From Phoronis ovalis (taxonomy: Eukaryota > Phoronida > Phoronidae), in NCBI GenBank assembly GCA_028565635.1, contig JAOXYB010032786.1, positions 1-14,360 of the forward strand: a stretch of DNA of 14,360 nucleotides. The letters run 5' to 3'. A model generated the notes under the pieces. The model was given only the letters and a program-made list of their open reading frames with translations, had not been told where the DNA came from and made no database searches. Below are positions 9,701 through 14,360 of this stretch, piece by piece. Position 1 is the stretch's first letter, and every line of letters starts with the position of its first letter. The translations under genes were made by a program, and so were the position numbers.

Positions 9701-10836
9701 TTCCTCATCAAAATGTGTCTCATCGCTAAGTTCCTAGAAAAACGGTTTAAAAACATTTTCTAAAAGCATCTTCACACATGCAAAAATTAACATATACTGC
9801 CCAATATCCCAGAAAGAATGAAATACCTGCAATCAAAGAGAAACTCAAGAATCAAGTAATAACCAAATTTTAAGCAAAGCTTGATTAGTCTAATTTACAG
9901 CTGAACAGGTGGATGTACTATTGCACAGCTTCTATATCTAACATTTCACAATGTGCATCAACTGTTCACATTTCACACATGACTAATTAATGCAAACACC
10001 TGTTAGTACTTAGTTAAATTAGTCTGTTTATCATTTCAAACACAACTTAAAGAACAACTTTAATAAAGTTTTATTTGCTAAATAATTTTTTTCCAAAGAG
10101 GAAGAATATTTTAAAATTTTATTGTATATTCATCATTTGCAACCTATGAGTTTAAAAATACATACTGCATGAAAAAACACATCACTGACTCGGAAACATT
10201 GTAAAAAAAATGAATAAAGGACAATTTTAAACAGTTTAAATTGCTAATAGTTCCATGGTTATAGGAAGCAACAATCCAAACTGCGGAACAATATATTAAA
10301 ACAACAATAGCTTTCAAAGCATATGTTGGCTTCAACTATTAACAAAATGTGGTTTCATTAGCAGTGGACGATAATGTGTAAAAAGAACAAACAGACAGAA
10401 AAGCAAATGTGTGAAAAGAATAAACAAACTGCACACTCAACAGACTAACAATAATTAAATTTCTGAATATTTCATAGCATTAATCACTTCCTTCCTCAAT
10501 TAAACACAATTCAATACTTGATACAACACTCACTATCTGAACTAGCAATTTTTTTGTCTTGATCACTTTAATCCATTTTCCATTAATAATTTTAAAATTT
10601 GAATTGTCATAGCTTTTTTACAAAAAAAAATAAAATAATATGCTTAAGTAAGCTATGTTTCTTTTAAATTTTCTGTATTAAAAACTTTTCCATCTATGAA
10701 TTTCTTTTCTAAAATTGAAAATTTTTAAACTAACCTTTTCAAGAGTTCTATCTTTGTGTTCGTCATTTGTTGGAATAGCAGACGATCTTCCAGTGGCGGC
10801 AACAGCCATAATTAATACTGCAACAGATACCTTCAT
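6749..10836 (-). CDS. CALU: Calumenin-like CREC family ER calcium-binding protein
   Basis: Exons in transcript order: 10860-10735 (ATG at 10836), then either 9733-9600 or 9322-9240, then 8839-8649, 8444-8217, 7508-7309, 6853-6749. The protein is 319 residues with the first alternative and 302 with the second; vertebrate calumenin is about 315. Residues 1-20 are a signal peptide ending S-S-A. EF-hand loops (319-residue form): 86-97, a degenerate second one near 121-133, then 168-179, 205-216, 246-257 and 282-293, the last split by an intron. Blocks such as D-Y-D-H-A-E-A-E-A and F-V-G-S-Q-A-T-D are calumenin/reticulocalbin hallmarks. The C-terminus H-E-E-L fits ER retrieval signals (vertebrate calumenin ends H-D-E-F). 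Known relatives bind calcium with low affinity in the secretory pathway and influence SERCA, ryanodine receptor and gamma-carboxylation; which of these applies here is unknown. Reticulocalbin is the main alternative name, but the exon 6 sequence is closest to calumenin. Confidence 0.96.
9240..9322 (-). CDS. CALU: Alternative exon 3a of the calumenin gene (short form)
   Basis: Acceptor CATTCTAG, donor GG|GTAAGA. It encodes 27 residues plus two bases: [10 protein letters not shown], then [14 protein letters not shown]. It aligns with the second half of exon 3b (AF, K, F, LS, E, KERLG shared) and has the same entry and exit phases, which points to an old tandem exon duplication. It lacks the acidic D/E/H-rich stretch. 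Its splice sites are intact and its frame is open, so it looks functional rather than a dead copy. Confidence 0.88.
9600..9733 (-). CDS. CALU: Alternative exon 3b of the calumenin gene (long acidic form)
   Basis: Acceptor TTTCTAG, donor GG|GTATGC. It encodes 44 residues plus two bases of a split glycine. An acidic start ([11 protein letters not shown]) is followed by D-Y-D-H-E-A-F-L-G and [15 protein letters not shown], which closely match the N-terminal region of vertebrate calumenin, so this is the ancestral-looking version. It enters in phase 0 and leaves in phase 2. Confidence 0.93.
9734..10734 (-). other. CALU: Calumenin intron between the signal-peptide exon and exon 3b
   Basis: About 1 kb of AT-rich sequence with GTTAGT donor. 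A 63-codon open frame at 10144-10335 (-) has no suitable splice sites or conserved residues. I see no further alternative exon. Confidence 0.8.
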
Positions 10837-11740
10837 GTTTGGTTTGGCCACTAGGGATATCTGCAAAAGAAACTGACATTAATATCATACTTACTTATAT
10901 GAACCTTTACCTCTTTTGGGTCATGTGTTTTTGCATATATTTTACACAGATATACTCTATGGTTGCATATATTATATTTATAACTATTATGTTTTAACAT
11001 TGGATTACGAAGCAAGAACAAACTAGACATTAGAGATTTCTTAACAAAGTAACAAGTTGGACCAAGAGAAAAACTTTGTTTTAAAGTACAATCCTTTGAC
11101 GAATTCGCATGCGTTATTAATTTATCACTTCACGCAAGCTAACTAAAATACTGCAATAATATACAAATGTCAAATATACACTGACTGACCATTTCCAAAT
11201 GCTGTCTTACTAAATTTATTTGGTATGTATAAATATGGTATTTAAACTGTACAGTTTGAGATTTGGTCTTCAGATTGCAATTTAATAGTATGAACTGCTG
11301 AACTATCAAAACAGAAACAAAAAATACTATTCAACCCCGCCTGGGATGTGTAACTGCAATCCTGGGTCCTTCTCCAATGACCAAATCATGACACCCGAAC
11401 TGTTTATCTTCTGGAAGTGTTTAAGTCTATCAATGTATTGTATTTGATTTATAAATTGTATACATAGATGTTCACAAAAATCGAGAGCCGAAGCAAAACA
11501 ATGATTTGACAAGTTCTATTAAAGCTAAACTATAAGTTTAAGAATAAGTTTGCAAGAACTGTCAAACACTGTCACCGGTAAAATTGACTTGCATTAATTA
11601 AAGCAACTGGCTTCCCGCCAGTTTGCAAATCAATCAACACAATGAAAAATCAATTTTCTCCAATGAATGCAGTAAAATTGAACGGATTTCATTGTCAAAC
11701 TTACCTTTTTTTACAGACAACTTGACGTGGAACTTCTGGA
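10837..11740 (-). other. CALU: Calumenin 5' UTR: leader exon, intron 1, start of exon 2
   Basis: A strong acceptor (TTTCTTTTGCAG, exon from 10860) lies 24 bases before the ATG, so a leader exon is expected upstream. A perfect donor, AAAG|GTAAGT, ends such an exon at 11705. Its start is not visible but should lie near 11730-11740 if the TATA-like motif at 11765-11755 is used. Intron 1 (10861-11704) holds nothing I recognise. Confidence 0.6.
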
Positions 11741-11885
11741 AAACCAACTAGGCCTATTTATCGTCGGCGTCTTGCATGCGTGGCGAATTTTAACCAATTA
11801 AAATTTAGCAACGTGGCTGGTTTGGTGAGATGGCACTTGCCATAAAAGGAAAGTATCTAGTGTCTGATTGGTTATGACGCCAATC
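11720..11885 (-). promoter_or_regulatory. CALU: Promoter region of the calumenin gene, possibly bidirectional
   Basis: Motifs seen: TGACGTGG at 11723-11730, identical to the UPRE core bound by XBP1/ATF6; a TATA-like GATAAATAGG on the - strand at about 11764-11755; CCAAT at 11794-11798; a second ACGTGG at 11811-11816; and a symmetrical GATTGG-N8-CCAATC at 11866-11885. No exact ERSE (CCAAT-N9-CCACG) is present. UPR control would suit an ER chaperone-like protein but is an inference from motifs alone. Confidence 0.45.
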
Positions 11886-11998
11886 TAGGTCGGAAATTGT
11901 TCATTTATTAGAAAGGGTACACATTTATATGAGTGCCCTAATATGCATAAAAAATAAAATAATGTGTAGCTTAACAGGCAGCAAAAGATTATTAGATA

Positions 11999-12178
11999 AT
12001 GGTAAGCACACAATTTGACTTAATATCTAGCCTTTTGATTGCCTCTAAAATTATTTTATTGTAAAATTATTTTTCATTCTACCCTTGAAAATCCCTGTTC
12101 GCTCAGCAAGACTTCCAGCTCAAACGCAGGAAGTTTGAAAGTTTGGATCGCAAAGTGACGGCAGGGGCACAAATTTCC
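11999..12178 (+). CDS. Candidate 5' coding exons of a divergent gene (weak)
   Basis: An ATG at 11999-12001 is followed at once by a donor (GTAAGC). A pyrimidine-rich acceptor, CTGTTCGCTCAG, opens a 72-base exon, 12107-12178, that ends at a GTAAGT donor. Joined, they read M-Q-D-F-Q-L-K-R-R-K-F-E-S-L-D-R and so on for 25 residues in phase 0, basic and hydrophilic. A TATA-like TTTATATG at about 11921 would place a start near 11950, back to back with the calumenin promoter. I do not recognise the peptide and see no convincing following exon in the window, so it may be chance. Confidence 0.27.
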
Positions 12179-12753
12179 GTAAGTTTATATTTATTCAGGA
12201 GTATATTGACATAGAGTGTCTAGAATTTGTGTTTGTGAGATTGTCTTGAGCTGTGCTAGTTGTACATACACTATGGTGACACATTCGTTGAAGTTATGTA
12301 AATTACAGACTACGACATTACTTACTATTATTACTAGCCCACACGTACTGAACAACCTCGGGGGAATAATACTCAACCGTCTGAACAGTGAAGCTGTCAG
12401 ACCATTTAAGTTGTAAACATTAAAATTTAGTAAACGGCATAGTAATATCTTTCTTAGTGTTTAACACACAGATAAACAGATAATAGGAGCCCACCAGGGT
12501 GCAATGCTCCCACTTAAAAATTGCAAATGTTCACAACAAGTAAAAAAAGGGTCGCTAAAAAGAAAAAGCTTGCTGCTTGCATTTAAGAGTCAATGGATGT
12601 ACGCGGCTCGGACTGCAATGTTCGCTGCTCGCGAAAACCCCCTACAGCCCCCAGCGTGGTAATATGAGTGCTAGACTGGAGGGGTATTTGACAAAAAACA
12701 TGCTAGGGTGTGAAGCCCCTGTGTGAGACCCAGCCAAGGTAAGAAACCCTTGA
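12179..12753. other. Intergenic or intronic stretch, no gene seen
   Basis: Open frames at 12216-12416 (+) and 12191-12376 (-) overlap each other and lack domain features or paired splice sites. From about 12590 the GC content rises (ACGCGGCTCGG, CCCCCTACAGCCCCC), suggesting an unidentified repeat, but I find no ends for it. Confidence 0.5.
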
Positions 12754-13004
12754 CCCATGCTAAAAATTCCTTTCCAAAAATATACCCCATGCTAAAAAAT
12801 GATGAGCAACAACCATATACCAATGGTAAAAAAATCTCGAAAAGTACACCCCATGGAAAAAAGAGGAATAACTGTTCCTGTAGTGAGTTTATGATTGACA
12901 GTATCAACAGGAAAAAAATACACTATTGGCAATTAGTTATTTATTGAAATATATGCCCAGTGGTAAAAACAGACATTTGCAAAAAACTACCACCATGGTA
13001 AAAA
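12754..13004. repeat. Degenerate array of a CCATGGTAAAAA-like motif
   Basis: Copies at about 12754 (CCCATGCTAAAAA), 12785 (CCCCATGCTAAAAAA), 12820 (CCAATGGTAAAAAAA), 12849 (CCCCATGGAAAAAA), 12956 (CCCAGTGGTAAAAAC) and 12993 (CCATGGTAAAAA). Spacing is irregular (about 30-110 bases). One more, GGCATGGTAAAAACCATGG, lies at 13822-13840, on the far side of the transposon. The motif couples a near-palindromic CCATGG to a short A-run. Open frames across the array (12671-12907 -, 12723-12947 +) are by-products. Confidence 0.6.
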
Positions 13005-13036
13005 TTGTCAAATAAACACAAAAAAGATATTGCATG

Positions 13037-13823
13037 CAGGCGTGGATACAAGGGGCTTTCCACCGTTTTCTAGAACACGGTCACAAAATTTCTGGGAGAA
13101 AGCATTCCATGAAGACCTTACAAATATCTCAAATATTATAAAAATAGGAAATAACATAGAAATAACAAATTTAAAAGTGTGGAGCGAGCGAAAATATTTA
13201 TTTTCTGATAAAAATCAAGACCCCAGTATTAAGCTCAGCTTTCAACACTGAAACTATTGTAGCCAGCTCAGTCCCAGCTTCTCTAAAATAGGGGATACAG
13301 TTTCCCTGAAGTAAGAAATAAACGGTCCATTGCAAGTGTTCTTATAGCTTATGCTGTCACGTGACTAGTTATATACAGTTTGCATATCTGAGAAAAAAAT
13401 TATTATTTAATATAGATGAGATAGGGCATTAGGGGTAATATATGTGATGATTAGATATTTACCACCAATTGAATATTTTCCCTTAAATCCTTGTTTTATA
13501 ATTATTATTTAATTTTTTTAAATAGAATTTTTCATTTTTTACAATTTATAAAAAAATGAAAATATTTGTAAATTGAAACTTGTCAAATATGTAATATTAA
13601 ACAATAAATCTGAAGTTTTGTCGATGGGTCTTAACACAAAATTAAATAGTTAATGAAGTGTGTATTATCAAACACCTGAGATGGTAAGGACCTAGTTTGT
13701 TATGTACATATAAAGCTAGGCGTGTTTAGGTCGTCAAATTGCTATTTCTAAAGGGTGGACTTGGTGGGAAGAAACGACACTAATTTAGAAAACGGTCACA
13801 ACTTTACTCTGTATCCACGCCTG
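13037..13823. mobile_element. Non-autonomous DNA transposon with terminal inverted repeats (hAT-like ends)
   Basis: CAGGCGTGGATACA at 13037-13050 is the exact inverted complement of 13810-13823, and a second matching block, ACCGTTTTCTA at 13062-13072, pairs with 13785-13795 or so. The 787-bp element is flanked by GCATG at 13032-13036 and 13824-13828, a 5-bp target duplication. The interior is very AT-rich and codes for nothing recognisable; the frame at 13030-13251 starts outside the element. Ends beginning CAGG resemble hAT elements, which usually make 8-bp duplications although a 5-bp group is known, so the superfamily is tentative. Confidence 0.78.
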
Positions 13824-13925
13824 GCATGGTAAAAACCATGGCTGAAAAAGAGGGCTGTGGGGTGACACATATATACAGTCCCTTTCACTAATTACCCCCC
13901 AGGAGGAAAGAAATCAAGCAGGGTA

Positions 13926-14300
13926 CAGGTTGCCTCAGGGGTGCTACAGGTACCATACTGCATCCATTACTCTTCCTGTGCCACATACGACCTGACAAAC
14001 TCAGTCACGTCACAGGTACGCTTAATCTATTGTATCACAACATAGAAACAACCCAATGACCATCTATATAACACTACAAAAGAAAGAACAAAATAAATGG
14101 GGTATGAGCTTCAGTGCTGGATCATGAGTATTAGAAGCAAATCATCAAATATGTATTAGCTCATTAACACCATCCTCAAGCGGGTTAAATCAAATCCGTA
14201 CCTAGGAATTACAGTCTTCAATGATAGCAAATGGAAAAACAAAAATTTTTCAACATTAAGAATTCAAAGCAAACTCAACCTTACCCTAGTGAAAATTTTA
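13926..14300 (+). mobile_element. Non-LTR retrotransposon reverse transcriptase remnant (CR1/Jockey-like)
   Basis: Typical reverse transcriptase pieces appear in order but in changing frames: S-G-V-L-Q (13935-13949), then G-T-I-L-H-P-L-L-F-L in another frame (from 13949), Y-D-L-T-N-S-V-T-S-Q-V-R-L back in the first frame (about 13983-14022), W-G-M-S-F in the third frame (14098-14112), and P-Y-L-G-I-T-V (14196-14216). In the family these correspond to the GVPQGTVLGPLLF block, the following I-N-D-L-P region, WGM-F-N, and Y-L-G-V-T-I-S. The F-A-D-D catalytic box is lost and stops interrupt. This is an old dead copy, missing both its 5' part and its 3' end. Confidence 0.8.
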
Positions 14301-14302
14301 AG

Positions 14303-14360
14303 TGGGATCCCGGTCGGGATCCCACCGGGATCCCGGTGGGATAACACCGGGATTCTGACC
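14303..14360. repeat. GGGATCCC-based short tandem repeat, continues past the window
   Basis: Five units of 11-12 bases, each starting GGGAT (for example GGGATCCCGGTC, GGGATCCCACC), the last two diverged. Each early unit holds the palindrome GGGATCCC, and CCACCGGGATCCCGGTGG is itself a perfect 18-base palindrome. It is sharply GC-rich against an AT-rich background and abuts the reverse transcriptase remnant. Confidence 0.75.

Noticed and set aside
10144-10335. Possible small membrane protein on the - strand
   Set aside because: It lies in a calumenin intron and is very AT-rich, with no splice sites or conserved pattern to include it.
11794-11816. Exact ER stress response element (CCAAT-N9-CCACG)
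   Set aside because: CCAAT and the CGTGG are 13 bases apart and in the wrong relative orientation, so only the UPRE-like core is reported.
12216-12416. 66-codon + strand frame after the candidate divergent exon
   Set aside because: No acceptor in a matching phase was found, the composition is not protein-like, and an opposite-strand frame overlaps it.
13030-13251. Possible transposase fragment in the terminal-inverted-repeat element
   Set aside because: The frame starts outside the element, is only 73 codons long, and shows no transposase motif.
1-14360. tRNA, rRNA or known structured RNA genes
   Set aside because: No cloverleaf with conserved A and B boxes and no rRNA-like stretch was seen by eye. 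A covariance-model scan would be decisive.

Overview
The window looks like nuclear DNA of an AT-rich, intron-containing animal, most likely an invertebrate. The support is two multi-exon genes with GT-AG introns, AATAAA-type poly(A) signals, a minisatellite inside an intron, and several kinds of transposon debris. I cannot fix the phylum. No bacterial operon, CRISPR array, tRNA or rRNA gene is visible.

Left part (about 1-5710, + strand). A four-exon gene encodes a 217-residue secreted or surface protein. It has a signal peptide, one complete eight-cysteine WAP domain, a ~100-residue region with a SEA-like beta-alpha-beta-beta-alpha-beta pattern, and a hydrophobic C-terminal tail typical of a GPI-anchor signal. 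Upstream lies a foldback element (266-886) whose left arm carries a younger insertion, a perfect 101-bp palindrome (288-388) flanked by an 11-bp duplication. Intron 1 holds nine 33-bp minisatellite units ending 89 bp before the exon 2 acceptor.

Middle part (about 5765-11740, - strand). A calumenin-type CREC gene encodes an ER calcium-binding protein with a signal peptide, six EF-hand positions (the second degenerate) and a C-terminal HEEL retrieval signal. Its most notable feature is a pair of homologous alternative exons, 9600-9733 and 9240-9322. Reading-frame phases require exactly one of them to be used: including both, or neither, gives an early stop. The two genes are tail to tail, with poly(A) signals about 90 bp apart.

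Promoter region (about 11700-12000). It contains a UPRE-like TGACGTGG, a TATA-like motif and a symmetrical pair of CCAAT boxes. A weak candidate for the 5' end of a divergent + strand gene follows at 11999-12178.

Right part (12200-14360). I see no convincing gene. It holds a degenerate array of a CATGGTAAAAA-like motif, split by a ~787-bp terminal-inverted-repeat transposon with a 5-bp target duplication. Beyond it are a frameshifted non-LTR reverse transcriptase remnant and, at the window edge, a GGGATCCC tandem repeat that runs off the end.
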